NCBI RefSeq assembly: GCF_030272615.1
Contig: NC_081413.1
Coordinates: forward strand, 100,410,239 to 100,474,238
Source of the DNA: Cryptomeria japonica
Lineage: Eukaryota; Streptophyta; Pinopsida; Cupressales; Cupressaceae
Length of the DNA stretch: 64,000 bases
Direction: 5' to 3'
Positions 21,504 to 34,140 of this stretch are shown here, one piece after another; position 1 is the first letter of the stretch, and every line of letters begins with the position of its first letter. The notes under the pieces were generated by a model. The model was not told the origin of the DNA, searched no databases, and saw nothing but the letters and a program-made list of their open reading frames with translations. The translations under genes and the position numbers were made by a program.

Positions 21504-23756
21504 TGTAACAACCTCTATTCTAATAAATGGAAATATAGAAAATTATCTTGTCATAAAAGAACAAATTAACAAATATCTTCAACTTCAGCTAAAAATGAAA
21601 ACAAATAACTAACTAACTGCTTAACATCAAGAAATTAACTAATTCAATAGAAATTAGTTAAACTATTAAAATCGTTAAGGAATATTCTTAACATGCATGA
21701 GAGAAAGATTCAATTAATAAGTCTACTCTATCAAGAAATAGATAGGGTTCAAAGATTACAACTCATTAAGGTTCCTAGCTAGAACTTTCTGTATCAATCC
21801 TCAACATAGTTTGGAAGACGAAAAGCGTCATCAAGGGCTTTTCCACCCAAGCATAGACTTGGCGTGCCCCTTCCTGCTAGAAGTGGTTTGACCCTACACG
21901 AAGGTGTAGACTAAGGATGAGACTTAATTGTCATCATGCCATAAGAGCCTAGTGTTTTGAACCTACACAAACTAGTCAATCACACACTATAGGTACTCCC
22001 TAACTAGCATGACCCTTTTTACTAGTAGGTGTATCAAGTTCGTGTGAACTAACACTCGCTTGCATAAAGAAACGCTACCTTGGCCAAGGTTTTAACATTG
22101 CACGCACATTTAACGTACTATCAACATTCACCACCCTTTCTCAACTTGTACATATTGGTGTCCAACTAATTCACTGGACACATAACATTGGATAGTTGAC
22201 CCACTAGCTCTTTTAACCATTTAATTGCAAATTTGTCTTATGTCTACTGACATTAATGGTCTATAACAACCTTCTTAGAATAGTACATTCACTTGAGTCA
22301 ACTGATTCACTAGTTTACTAACTACTATCCAACCAACTTTTCAATGTCTACTAACAAAAAAAGTCATGAGAGACCATCATAGGGTACTAACATACACTTG
22401 AGCCCAACTGACTCAAAAATTTACTAACCAACTATTTAGCCAATATTGAGGATTTATGCAAGACAGTTTCGATTAAACATAAAACATTATCAGAAGAAAG
22501 CTCATGATAGTATTATCTCTGCTAATTTTTTTTTAAATAGAATGCAACAACATGCTTGATTGTAATTTGTAGCTAACACAAGAGATAATTCCAAGTGTAC
22601 CCCCTTGGAAGACCTTCAATGAAATGACAATTAATTCTCCTGCTTTGCAAAAGATAGATTATAGATTGTGGAGAATGCTATCTCCCAATATATCTTAATG
22701 CTATACCAATACTCCATGCTATACAATAAATGCAAGGCTTGTGGTTGTACCACATTACAAAATGCAAACAAGTGCTTTCGAGAGGGACCAAACCCCTCAA
22801 ACTTGATTTCTGTCTCTTGAGTTTAATGGAAATGATTACCCTACTCAATGGATTCCATAAAAAAGATTTACTATGAGAGACTCTGTCTTCCAAAATGTTT
22901 CCCTATTGGTATGCTATTCCCACCTTTGCAAATAATTATCTTTCCACCCAATAGATTTGCAAATAGAATGTTGTTAAGAATTCTCAAGAGGAACTGGTCA
23001 AGTCCCCCCTCTCCAAGACCGATTTCCATAATACATCTCAAGGTGTCATTATTTACTTGCAAATATTGGAAAGAACTCCTTGAGGACCGGGAGGTGGAGT
23101 AACGTCCCACTGCCACCCAACATGTATAATAAGCATCGACTATGATAGCCGAGGTAAAACCTGTTCACAATTCAATTCTTTATTATTACATTTATATATA
23201 AATATATATATGAGACAATAAACTCATATATATAGTAGTATAATTGTGATAAGGGATTGATTGAATTCATATAATATTCATTTTAGTTCGAATACTAACA
23301 ATTCTAAAGTTATTGTTCTAAACCTTACTTTAATTTAGCATAGACGTTAAAAGAGATAGAGCAGGACCACCTAACCGACGAGGTCACAAAAATACGACCA
23401 AAGACACCAAGGTGGTGACCAACTTTTAAGATAACTTATGTTAAGACTCATGGTTTGATGGCATGTTTGATCTCTTCCAAAGTCTACAATCCTCTTCTTG
23501 ATGATACTCCTCCTCCTTCCTGAGGGCATTGCTTATCCTGCAACCACTTAGTTACATGAAAATGATTAGACTAATATTATCTTCTCATAATCCAAAAGCA
23601 TATAAAATAAACATTGCCAATAATAATCATTCATGTCCTTGTAGTAGTTCATAAAAAGTTACTCATTCACATAAACAAGTTATAAGATATAGGTGATAAA
23701 TAATCACAATTGTATCATTCAACATAAAACCATTGTTTGAAATGAGGGATGTAACA
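21504..23756 (-). repeat. 3' LTR of element D
   Basis: On the plus strand it starts TGTAACAACC and ends GGGATGTAACA, followed by a polypyrimidine run (minus-strand polypurine tract). Length about 2.25 kb. It has no second copy in the window to confirm it. No gene is visible inside; the small ORFs at 22678-23116 are unsupported. Confidence 0.55.
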
Positions 23757-23956
23757 TAATTTCCCCCTTGTGAATCATTCTACTCAATGATTATCTAACA
23801 TTATTTAAAAACCAATAATTATTAATTGCTCATTCCCGACATCATAATAATTTGAATATAAAAAAAATAAGGATTTTTTTTTGAAAAAAATAAGGATTTT
23901 TTTTTGAAAAAAATAAGGATTTTTTTTTGAAAAAAATAAGGATTTTTTTAAAGGAT
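23757..23956 (-). repeat. Polypurine tract of D and a 23-bp tandem repeat
   Basis: 23757-23770 read on the minus strand gives CAAGGGGGAAATTA. Next to it, TAAGGA recurs at 23868, 23891, 23914 and 23937, a 23-bp unit of A and T runs repeated four times. The repeat directly follows the chromodomain on the minus strand and would encode NPYFF/KKIL-type residues, so it may have grown from the end of the pol gene. Confidence 0.75.
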
Positions 23957-25670
23957 TTCATCAGAATCCTCCCAAGTTGCACTGTCTCCTGCATATTGGT
24001 CCCACTGGACCTTGCATTATGTAACCTCATAGTTATGCAAGTGCTAGTTACGTACCTCAAACATTTTGAATGGCTGAATCATAACCATCCCTAGATCCTA
24101 CATCTATAAGGAGATAGTAAATAATATTCAAAGGGTCCCACATATCTCAAAGCTAGCTTGGAGGCTTTTCTAAAATTAATAGAGCTCTTTTTTAATTTAG
24201 CTCTTAGGAGAATTTCCTCACCAACCACAAATTGTTTGGGAACACACTTTTCATATGCATAGCTTTTTTGCCAATTGTTAGCTTCTGCAAACCTTTGCCT
24301 AATTATCTTAACTTGTTTCTTTGTCTATGAGAGCATCTCAAGACCAATGATTATCGTGTCTTCTAGCTTGTCCTAGCTAATAGGATTTCTACACTTCCTG
24401 CCATATAATGCTTCAAATGGTGTCATCTTGATAGCTGATTGAAATCATTTATTACAAGTAAATTTCACTAGAGGAAGGTAATCTTCCCATTTGAATTGTT
24501 GATCCATACAATACATTCTTAAGAGGTCCTCCAAACTTGCTTCACTCTTTTTGTTTGTCCATTTGTCTCTAGATGGTAATCTAAGTTGATATTCAATTGG
24601 GTTCCTAAAGTTGCAAACAAGGTTTGCCGAAACTTGAATGTCATTTTGGCATCATTATTAGATATGGTCTTTTTGGTACTCCATACAACCAGAAAATTTC
24701 TTGAACAAAATTTTGAGCTATTATGATGCTCCATCAATCCAATTACCTAGTATAAAATGGGCTACCTTGGTGAGTCTATTCACCACCACTAAAATCGCAC
24801 CATGTCTATTCATTGTCATGAGTAAACCTTGTACAAAATCCAAACTAATGATTTTTCATTTCCAATATGGAATGGTGTGTATCCGCAACAACCTTGCCAG
24901 ATGTTGGTGTTCTATTTTCAACTTTTGACATTCAAAATATCCTGCCATTAATCTTGCAACATCCTTCTTCTTTCCTTTCTAGAAACATAGATGTTGAATA
25001 TTTGCCAATATCTTTGTCACACCAGGATGTTTGAAATATGATGCTGATTGTTCCTCCTTCCAAACTAACATCCTTAATTCTGGAGAGTATGGGACATATA
25101 TTCTTCCTTTGTATCTTAGGAGTCTATTTGTCTCAATGTTGAACCCTTCATACCTGGAATCTTGAGGGTTTAATTGTAGGGCCTCTCAGATTTGATTGTA
25201 AAATTCATCCCCTTTGAGATTCTGCAATACTCGTCCTTTAAAATTTGTGTTAACAATTTCTACGGATGAAATTATACTAGGTGATTATGTATTTAGTCTT
25301 TGCTAATTTGACCTAAGGTCAAATGGTTTTCCTATTTAATAATGTCACCACATTGGAGAGAAAACACAATTGACTACCAATGATGGGTGTATAATTTTCT
25401 CATAATTCTTCAACTTTATGGACTCATAGGAAATTAATTTCCCATCTTGCATAAGGACCCCATATAAAATTTGTCTCAACACATCCGTAACATCTATTTA
25501 GTATCTGGAACTTTTAGTATATGTGTAGTTGTCAACTTCTCTTTCAAATATTCAAATACTTCTCAAAATTTCTCTATCCACTCAAATGTTCTTCCTTTTT
25601 CCTGAAGAGTAGTAATAGGATGAGCTATTCATGAAAATTTCATTACAATTTTTCTAAACAATCCTTAAAC
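23945..25670 (-). pseudogene. Pol remnant of element D: RT end, RNase H, integrase, chromodomain
   Basis: From 25670 leftwards, with many stops and frameshifts: the RT/RNase H junction (IVMKFS, AHPITTLQEKGRTFEW, EYLKEKLTT); the integrase zinc finger region (HPGVTKILANIQHLCFWKG, FECQKLK, about 25040-24920); the integrase core (YWKWKIISLDFVQGL with the first Asp, MTMNRHGAILVVVNRLTKVAHF); the second block (FKFRQTLFATLGTQLNI, 24519-24737); the end of the integrase (FVVGEEILLRAKLKKSS-like); and a chromodomain (VQWDQYAGDSATWEDSDE, about 23950-24020). The chromodomain identifies a chromovirus. Confidence 0.75.
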
Positions 25671-28600
25671 TGTAATGCCTGCCATGAAACCCTAGAGAAA
25701 CTAACTCATAATCTAGGAAAATAGAGAATTTGTTTTTTAAAAGATAACAACAACACATTAAACTACATTAATACCATGATCACATAATGAATTACATTCA
25801 TATATTAAACATATCAAATAAAGTGCACAAGCAAAAATAACCACATGAATAGATAACATTCTTTAGTTCCATTACATTCTTCCATTCTTTCAATTTCCCT
25901 AGGGTAACATAACGTCATTACTTAAACCATAACATCCACCAAGATAGTATACATCATCCAAGAAGAATCAATGTCCATGTACAAAGTATAAGGTCATATC
26001 TCTCTATCACTATTACATTACATATTAGATCATGTACAAGTATCTTGATACAAATATACATCATCTCTTGCATATAGAAAATCATGAAAAGTAACTACTC
26101 CATAGAACAAGAATTTATCGAAATAGGAATATCCAACACTCTCATGAACATCTAACACTAAGGAAATATCCCAATGGAAGAAAAGGCATCAACCACCTGA
26201 CCATGTAGAACCAAAAGGAACTACCCTCGGTGCCCAGAGAATGATATAAGATCCCACACACACTAAGCTTAGACTGACACTTATCTCCCAAATCACAATA
26301 AAATATCATAAACAAAGACTATCAACCCAAAACACAGGCTCAACAATAAAATAAAGTCTAACAAGAGAACAACTAGATAACATATACCAAAGATTATTAA
26401 TCATTAGAAAAAGGCTCAAATATAAAACAAAGACTAACCACACAAGACATAGGTTCAAATAAAAATAAAGACAAATTCCAGAGACTTCCATAAAATAAGG
26501 CTAAGACTAAGGACACAAGTAGGGGAAAGTGTCATCACATGTTGTCATCTAGATCTCCAAGCATCCTTACAAGGAACCTCTTGGTAGGTGACACCCATGC
26601 AGAAGTGTCTCAACCTTTGAGAGAATCAAGGGAGTCTAGTTCGCCTTTCCAAGGCCTTCCCAAATCTCATCCTGAGTCTATATTAGCAGTCTAGGTCATG
26701 AGTGGGGCTCCAAAATCATTTCATTATCTTATTAATGTAAAAACCTTCTACCCAACCCATTTAAATTAATTAATCAAGGTTATTACTTGTTTACAAAATA
26801 ACTTCCAATGAGATCCCTAGCAGTCTAGACCTCCAAGCATCCTTACAAGGAACCTCTTGGCAGTCTATCTCTCGTGACCATGGTACTCACTTGGAGGCCA
26901 CTTCCCCTAACATGCTCCTAAGGTCTAGGGATAAAACATAAATGAGGAATCACCAATATATATCATAATCATTTGTAATGAATAATCCAATGATTCCCAT
27001 ATTACAAATTGAACCATTACAATAAACGGATTTTCCCAGCACACCATAATTCCAAGAGAGCATATCATATGCCATATCGAGTATTACAAAGTTCAATCCA
27101 AAAGACCGATAAATCAATTTTGGAAAAATCATCACAATAATCTCAAGTCAAAAATCAAGTCTTTGATCTGACACAGACTAGCACAAATTTGAAAAATAAC
27201 TCAAAAATGTAAAAAAACACATATAACACAAAACAATGCATATAATACAGAGTTGCATATAACACAGAATAACACATATAACATGAAATAGCACATGTAT
27301 AACATAGAGTAGCACTTTTATTACATGAAAAAACACATATATAACATGATACAACACATATATAACACAATACAACACATATATAACACGAAGTTGCGCT
27401 TTTATTATACAGTTCAACACTTTCATCACCTAGACTAGCACATATGATAACATAGTCTAGCACATACATAAAATAGAGTAGCGCTTTTGAAAATTTAAAT
27501 AGTGCATATACAAAAAGTAAAAACTACTGCATGAAAATAAATAAAGTCTCAAGAAGGACTTAGAAAAATAACTTAAAACAAAATACGGCTCTCACAACAT
27601 CTATGAAATGGGAAAATTTCATAGAAGTAACACAATCAATCTTACAAATAGTATACATAATCATGAAACAATTTCCGACAGACTCCAACCACAAAAGATT
27701 TTGAACTTCAAACAAAAAGGTATAGACTTGTAAAAATGCACAAAGATAAACCCTCAACAGAATCAATCAGTATTCTCATATCCCAAAAACAGGGCATCGA
27801 GAAATAATTTCAAGAAACAAATCTTTCAATTCAACAAATGCTCATACCCAAATAATCTCACCAATAAATCTGAAAATTTGCCATGCATAAATAGACATAA
27901 TTCAGATTATAATATTTTCTCAATTTGCAACCACAATCCAAGAAATCACCAATGAAATCCACAATGAACACAAATCTCCCAATGTGAAGTCCACAACGAA
28001 CGATTGCACAAAAAATCTCTTTGAAAACCAAAAGCAATTCTCCTCCCAAATTCACAAAAACTTCTTCAAAGCAACAATGTAAAAACTTCTCCCAAAGTTT
28101 TACACACACAGTAATAATGCAAAACTCACTCTTAAAAAATCTCCAAAAAGCCCTAAAGAAAAAATCCTAAAAATAAAATCCTTGATGCACAAATCTCAAT
28201 TATAAAGGCAATGCAAAGCTTAAAGCTCACTTCAGTTCCACCTTAAAAAACAAAAGGGAAAATAATTAAAATATCAATTATTAAATTCAACTCCTACTTA
28301 GCCAATAAAATAAAGTGAAAATAAACAAATAAAGAATATTAAATTAATTCTCAAACTAAAATCTCCATAAAATAATAACTCAGAAGATAATAAATTAATA
28401 AATGATAAATCATTTAAAAAGATTAAATCACTCAAAGAATAGATAAATAATTCCCACTTGAAAGGATAATCAACTAAATCATAAAATCACAAATAATAAT
28501 AATTCTCACAAAAACAATTAATAAATTACCAATTACAAATACTCTAAAAATAAATAACCCTTTCTTGACAACCAATAAATAATAAATAATTAATTAGCAA

Positions 28601-29390
28601 TTATAAAATCTCTAATTAAAATCTCAACTAAATATAAAAGCTTTGATAAAATAATTCATTCAATAGTATTAAACTCGCAATAAATATAATTTCTTATTTA
28701 CACATTAAAGCTCATAAAGCTTATTAATTAATTAATTACCACAATAAAAATCAACTCACATAATAAATAAACATCACTTGACAATACTTAACCCAAAGTG
28801 CTAGAACTGACAAGGTATCGACTAGGCTTAAAATGTGATAGGATATTATATCATTCTCTATTTTCCACTTACCATTGGGATTAGAGACACGCTCAGACTT
28901 GCAAAGCCAGGTGGAGTCGATGTCTAGTAGCTGCAATCCTGCATTACACCAAATGTCTGCAACACACAGACAGTCGTGGAGTATACACACTGGTGGAAAG
29001 AGAATCGTAATGCCACATTCCACTCGCAATGAGTGGTATGACATCGTCCCTTCCACGTACATAAGTATATCACATCATGATGAAGACACATCGATAATCA
29101 CATCATATCCAATATAATCATAAATCATGGTTAGCACATAACATGATAACATCATAATAATCCATAAATCATTGAATAAGCATAAATAACCAATCATAAG
29201 TCCTAACATAGACTAAAGTGTATCATCATCTAAATAGAACATACTGTATCATTTGTGAACATGAATGTCTATCTCTAAAACATAAATAATACCATAAGCA
29301 TCTACCAAGATTATCACAAATGTATCTCAACATATCCACAAATATCAAATAATGCATCAAATTAAAAGTGTATCAAGGAGGAACAACACA
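25671..29390 (-). repeat. 3' LTR of element C (about 3.7 kb)
   Basis: The first 390 bp match 33031-33421 closely (for example CATGTACAAGTATCTTGATAC in both). The other end is placed at GAACAACACA (29390), just before the polypurine tract that overlaps the chromodomain end. Beyond the first 390 bp the LTR length is inferred. It is AT-rich with no supportable gene. Confidence 0.6.
27190..27490. repeat. Degenerate tandem repeat in C's LTR
   Basis: Units of about 20-30 bp built on CACATATATAACAC-ATACAA recur about 12 times, with interspersed AGAGTAGC(A/G)CTTTT blocks. The ORFs at 27155-27469 (repeated CYICVVSCYIC-like residues) are products of this array. Confidence 0.75.
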
Positions 29391-29805
29391 TCCTCCCCTA
29401 GGCCTAGGTTTCCTAGAAGCTTGATAACAAATAAGGAAACATATCTCTCATCTATGCTAAATCCTCTCATGTCATTGAAGTCTCATCATTCAGATCCCAT
29501 TGGACCCTTACCTAATCTATGTCTCAACCCTTGAGAGTGAGCCCCTGATGCTACAGAATGCACAAAAATTCCAAAGAAAGATGCTCGTCCTCTACTTGCA
29601 AAGCATTCCAATCCAATACATGTGTCTCATCAAGAAGATAAGGCGTCAAAAATGATACATGAAATACATCATGGATGTGAGTCAATTTGGGCGACAATGC
29701 TAAATGATAAACTATGGGACCAATCCTCTCCAAAACCTCAAATGAACCTACAAAATGTGGCACCAAGTTAGAGCCTTTTCTACAACAAATATAACAAAAG
29801 TTACA
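29391..29805 (-). pseudogene. Integrase C-terminus and chromodomain of element C
   Basis: The minus-strand frame at 29820-29551 gives KGSNLVPHFVGSFEVLERIG, VYHLALSPKLTHIHDVFHVSFL and HVLDWNALQVEDEHLSLE, the GPY/F-type end of a chromovirus integrase. A frame-shifted chromodomain follows (VQWDLNDETSMT, EDLA, MRDMFPYL). Its last codons overlap the polypurine tract (AGGCCTAGGGGAGGA on the minus strand) next to the LTR. A few stops are present. Confidence 0.8.
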
Positions 29806-31885
29806 CCCTGTGATGATCAACCTTGATCATCAACCTTGTGAAACATGGAAACAACCTCCCAAGTGTGGGACTTGCAGAAGTGAGGTTGAATATCTGGAGA
29901 AGGCTGACTTCCTATCAATCTTAGTGCAAATAGGACCTAATCTAATGATTCTGACAAGGAAAAGGGAGAGAGAGGGAATGCTTGAAAGAAGGGAAAAGGT
30001 TTGCACCTAGATGGAATGTGTGATCTCCCTCACCTATAACTGCACAAAAACATGAATGAAACTTCCCAAAAGATACACTACTTTCTATCTAAATCTATCT
30101 TTCTAAGATTGAGTCAAGGTTGGAATTCTTAACAATGGCAAGAGGAACGTGAAAAGTTCACAGATGTCACTCTAAGAGGAGTCAACACTATCACAAATAC
30201 TGAGAAAACAAGAAGAAAATGCATCTAAACAAAGAGGTAAGAAAAATACACACATATGTTTAGACTGAAAATAGGTAAGACAAGCAAATTTCATTAATGT
30301 AGAGGCAAGGTAATTTTGCAGTTGCAGAAAACAAGAATTCTGCAAGAGAAAAAGAAGAGAAGATCCTTGAAAAGATACCAAAATTGCCTTTATAGTTGAG
30401 GCATAACTCAAAAGTGAACCTAGCTGGAAACCCTAACCCCCCTAGGGTTAGGTTACAAAAAATATGCAAGAGGGAGGAGATTAGATCGATAGGAAGGATT
30501 TGATGGCATACCAAATATCCTCTATGAGTGCCATCATCTCATAAAAGAGGAAAAAGGGGTGCAGGAGAAGACATCTCTGCAACAGATGCATCATGGCGGC
30601 ACGACAAAGAAAAAAGGTCTTAAAAATGCATTGAAGAGGCATGGGGTGGGGTAAAAAATTGACCTCAAGGTCTTGTCTGGAGTAATGGCGAGCAAATTCG
30701 GTGGTTGGATGAAACCAGATTGAGAATTGGGCATTGACCGAGCCAAAAGACTTATCTCGACCATCGAGTCAACAACTACCCGTGCAAAGGGATTTAAATT
30801 CTAACATGCTCCTCTAGTTTGAATTTGGGTCATCGGATCTGCCATCTTGCATGAAGATGGACACGCGGGATGATGTCAAAATCTCCAAAAAAGAGTTCGA
30901 CAAGACAAAGGTTTCAACAAGATAAAAAAGCTACTTTGTCACCCACAAAACTCTGGCCAAAAAGGCCTTCACAGTTCCGCAAGTCGGGCCCACCATAGTC
31001 TCATGCGTCATCAAGACAAATCACTTTGACAAGACCCAAAATCATTGTGTCGCTGAGGAAAAGCTAAGCCTAAAAGGCCTTCACCACGTTCATGTTACCC
31101 ACCAACCCACCAAGAAGAAATTGCACGCCAAAGAGAAGTTGCAAGGAAATGGGCGAAGTAAAACTTGCTTCCCGCATGCCCACAACATAAAAGAAGGCTC
31201 CAAAAGGACCACGTAGGGAAGCAGGAGAAGCTTAATGAGTCTCTTGCATGCATGTGCCATCACAAATGTATCACCAAAAGAGTATGTGGGGAGGCAGGAG
31301 GAAAATAACAAGTGCCCCGCATGCCCGGGAAGCAAAAATGTGCATCCATAAGAACCATGTAGGGGCATGGGGAGAACCAAAAAATAACAACCCACGAGCC
31401 CGCCACATAGAGGAGAGGAAGCAAATGGACCCTGTGGGGATGCAGGAGCCATAACTCTTTGACCGCTCGCCCGCAATGTAAAACCAAAGGACCTGGAAGA
31501 TGATGCGGGGGCATGAGAAATGCCAAAACCAACCACCTGCGTGCCCGCAAAACAACAATGAGGAGCCAAAAAGGAATATGGGGTTGCGGCAGCAAGAAAA
31601 GTATGTGCCAACCATTGGGAACAAATGTAGAGACCGGCCTGTGGATGAATTGGAACCCTCCAACCGATAGCCTTAAGTGATTTTACCGGCCAATGGAGGT
31701 CAACTAAAAAATAGAAAAAAGGAGCCCACGGAAAATATGCAAAGGCAAAAGGACCCCTTTCATCTGATAATGTGCATAACACCCAAGTTATGAAAAGCTA
31801 CTAGGCTAAAAAAAAAACGCTTAAGACAAAGGTTATGCAGAAACTCTGGATTTCTCAGATCAGTTACCCTCGGGATAAGTTGACA
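29783..31885. mobile_element. Insertion F inside C's integrase, type unresolved
   Basis: The integrase reading FVGDKVFLRVFSRKSPTKLF (about 31950-31890, minus) should join almost directly to RKGSNLVPHF (29780), as in related elements, but 2.1 kb lies between. A 6-bp direct repeat ACACCC occurs at 29803-29808 and 31779-31784, and the right end reads GTTGACA. The sequence resembles an LTR more than a gene. The exact ends do not give a consistent TSD, so two events are possible. Positions are approximate. Confidence 0.4.
31160..31605. repeat. GC-rich minisatellite, about six units of 70-78 bp
   Basis: Six diverged units, each with a CGC(A/G)TGCCCGC-AA block, a CAAAAGGACCA-G block and a GGGG-TGCAGGAG block. 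It is much more GC-rich than its surroundings. The long minus-strand ORF at 31090-31782 (230 codons) runs through it and shows the same periodicity, so I treat that ORF as a by-product. Confidence 0.7.
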
Positions 31886-32060
31886 AAAAAAGCTTAGTAG
31901 GACTCTTACGCGAGAATACTCTCAAGAACACCTTATCTCCTACAAAAAAATGTTGATCTAGTGCTCGGTTTGACAATTATCAACTGCCATGAAGACTTGG
32001 TGTGATCTCCTTGCATCACCTTTAGTAGGCTTTGAAGTTGCTCGCCTCTAACTAGATATC
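31886..32060 (-). pseudogene. Integrase fragment of element C upstream of insertion F
   Basis: Minus-strand traces HQVFMAVDNCQTEH and FVGDKVFLRVFSRKSPTK match the segment just before the GPY/F module in chromovirus integrases. It joins directly to gag sequence at about 32060-32090, so protease, RT, RNase H and the integrase core have been deleted. Confidence 0.5.
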
Positions 32061-32857
32061 TATGCTGACCTCTGAGGATAATGTATTGAAATATGACCCT
32101 ACTGACCACATGTGTAGAAACTTCTTCTGCTAAAACCTCTGCCTACAGACGGTGCATTGGATTATTGGCAACTCTACGCTGGCTGAGTATTCTGAAAATT
32201 CCTAATGCGATGTCAACTATGATCTTCTCTTGTTTATCTCCAGTAGCTATACAGGAAATGAGTATGAAACCTCTTAAAAAACATCTCCCATGAAACTGAG
32301 GTGGTATCTAAGTGAAATTTGTGTTCCTCTAAATGCCACAAAGTGAAAGCAAACCCTTGTAAATGCATGATAGTTCATCTAGCCTTGGTGTCACTACTAT
32401 ATGCGTAAATAGAAAAACACCTACCTAGATCCAACAACCATGTATCTACCTCTGTCATACTGCCAGATCCATCAAATGTAGGGGTTCTTGACCTAAGGAG
32501 ATCTCTCATATGTCATGCTAACACAACATCCTGATCTGGAACAACTATCTCTCTCCTCCAAGGTGATCTCTCTCTCTCCCTGTCCTGATACTCAACTTTT
32601 TCTTGAAGAGATGAATGGCAATATTCTTCTTGATGATTGTCTTCCCGCCTTGGTTCTAACCATGTGAGGATCTCTTGAAGAACATTAATCAACCAGGGGA
32701 TTCTATTATTGCCCTGCTGGTTCTCACCCTGAACTTCGTTCTCCTCATGGTCAACTTGCTTATCCTCTTGAAAAACCTCTTTAGAAACCTTAGGATAAGG
32801 ATTTTGTCGAGTGACCAAACCATTACCATGCCCTCAGTCTCTACCCCTAACAGGCAT
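32061..32857 (-). pseudogene. Gag of element C (5' part)
   Basis: Starts MPVRGRD at 32857, followed by LVTRQNPYPKVSKEV, a Gln/Glu-rich region and WLINVLQEILTWLEP, then a decayed Ty3-like gag core (DGSGSMTEVDTWLLDLGRCF, YSSDTKAR). It lies 155 bp downstream of the primer site. Several stops are present and the zinc knuckle region is missing. Confidence 0.6.
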
Positions 32858-33013
32858 CTTTCCTACAAAAGGTAAAAGCAATTATGAGATAAAGTCTAGG
32901 GCTACCTACTACAAGGATAAAGGTGGTAAGGTAACTCTAAAGTCTTAACTCAAGTTATTCTATTTTTTATCATAATGGGATCAAATAAAACCAAAGTACC
33001 TAGTGTATGAACA

Positions 33014-33030
33014 TGGGCTTTAATACTAGA
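33014..33030 (-). other. Primer binding site of element C
   Basis: Minus-strand TCTAGTATTAAAGCCC directly follows the LTR end GGCATTACA. It is a diverged version of the tRNA-iMet-type site TGGTATCAGAGC. Confidence 0.55.
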
Positions 33031-33421
33031 TGTAATGCCCACCACGAAACCCTAGAGAAACAAATTCACAATCTAGGAAAATAGAGATATTTTTTTCTTA
33101 AAAGATAACAACAACACATTAAACTAAATTAATACCATAATCACATAATGAATTACATACATAGATTAAACATATCAAATAAAGTGCACAAGCAGAAATA
33201 ACCACATGAACATATAACATTCTTTAATTTCATTACATTCTTCCAATCTTTCAATTTCCCTAGGGCAACATAACATCATTACTTAAACCATAACATCCAA
33301 CAAGAAAGTATACATCATCCAAGAATAATCAATGTCCATGTACAAAGTATAACCATATATCTCTATCAACATAAGTCATCATAACATTACATATATCATG
33401 TACAAGTATCTTGATACAAAT
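33031..33421 (-). repeat. 5' LTR of element C, truncated by element B
   Basis: Matches 25671-26060. It breaks off at TTGATACAAAT where element B begins. The last five bases, CAAAT, are the expected left TSD of B. Confidence 0.85.
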
Positions 33422-34140
33422 TGTAGACACCTAAAATTAATTAAACCAATATTTAGTCAATTTAAGCCTATCAACATAATTAATTGATTAAATTATGTTA
33501 TCCTTATTCTTCGCGGTGTGAATTAAATCTAATTTAATTAATTCTGTCACTATTGTCCAATAATTAATTTATCAAATAAATTAATTAATCCCCTATTCTT
33601 CTAAAGTCCCTCAAATAATTATTTCCTCTAAACCCACTCAGTTAATTAATTTTAATTAATTAACCTAACTAAATTGATTCCTACAAATCACTTTTCCTAA
33701 TCCCACCCAGCCTAATTAATTCTTCTAGAATCTCTCATAATCCCACTTATCATTTTTCTCCAATTTTAAATTGCCCCACTCATGTCACATCAATCTTGAA
33801 CCTCTTAAAGAAATTCAAATTTCTTTGAATCCCCCTATGCATCCTCATTTTGAAATTCAAATCTCTTTCCCCCCTTTTCCTAAGGAATTTTATATTCCTT
33901 TTTATTTCTCCAATGCATCCTTGAATCATGTCCACTATCTTGAATCAATCTTAGCCCTTCATGATCAAATCAATCTTGGCCCTCCATTGGCCTCCTCCAA
34001 TCTATAAATTGGAGCCTCTTTTCCTCACAAAGAGGGGTCTTCTATTATTCTACCCTTATGCTAGTAATTTCTCCTCTCATCTCCCTCTATCACATCTTTA
34101 CAATTTTCTCATAGTCCTCTATCAAATTCTCAATCCTCAT
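33422..34140 (+). repeat. 5' LTR of element B, first part
   Basis: Begins TGTAGACACC and matches the 3' LTR start at 63758. It contains short hairpins such as 33807-33826 (AAAGAAATT arms) and 33882-33900 (AAGGAAT arms), and a TATA box at 34003. It ends in CTCAT at 34140, the target of element E, and resumes at 40682. Confidence 0.82.
34003..34009 (+). promoter_or_regulatory. TATA box of B's 5' LTR
   Basis: TATAAAT followed by TGGAGCC, in the same context as in the LTRs of A and J. Confidence 0.5.

Larger units (their letters stand above)
21504..25670 (-). mobile_element. Element D: chromovirus-type Ty3/gypsy (3' part)
   Basis: The 3' LTR (21504-23756), polypurine tract, chromodomain, integrase and RNase H/RT remnants are in minus orientation. 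It is interrupted at 25670 by the LTR of element C. The rest, including its 5' LTR, lies beyond the window. The 5 bases before the LTR, ATGTG, are its presumptive left TSD. Confidence 0.7.
25671..33421 (-). mobile_element. Element C: chromovirus with long LTRs, pol largely deleted
   Basis: The 3' LTR (25671-29390) and the first 391 bp of the 5' LTR (33031-33421) flank an interior with gag and only the end of integrase. The plus-strand LTR start TGTAATGCC-CCA-GAAACCCTAG recurs at both sites. A primer site at 33014-33030 and a polypurine tract at 29391-29405 fix minus orientation. Element B cuts the 5' LTR at 33422, so the rest of C lies beyond the window. Element F interrupts the integrase. 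Confidence 0.75.

Noticed and set aside
22678-23116. Possible small genes inside the D LTR
   Set aside because: Short overlapping ORFs on both strands without any recognisable domain.
27155-27469. Cys/Tyr-rich repetitive ORFs on the minus strand
   Set aside because: Encoded by a short tandem array inside the LTR of element C.
31090-31782. 230-codon minus-strand ORF
   Set aside because: It runs through the GC-rich minisatellite and its residues repeat with the same period; no domain is recognisable.
31840-31900. Possible rRNA-like fragment (ACCCTCGGGATAAG)
   Set aside because: Does not extend into a recognisable rRNA sequence; more likely part of insertion F.
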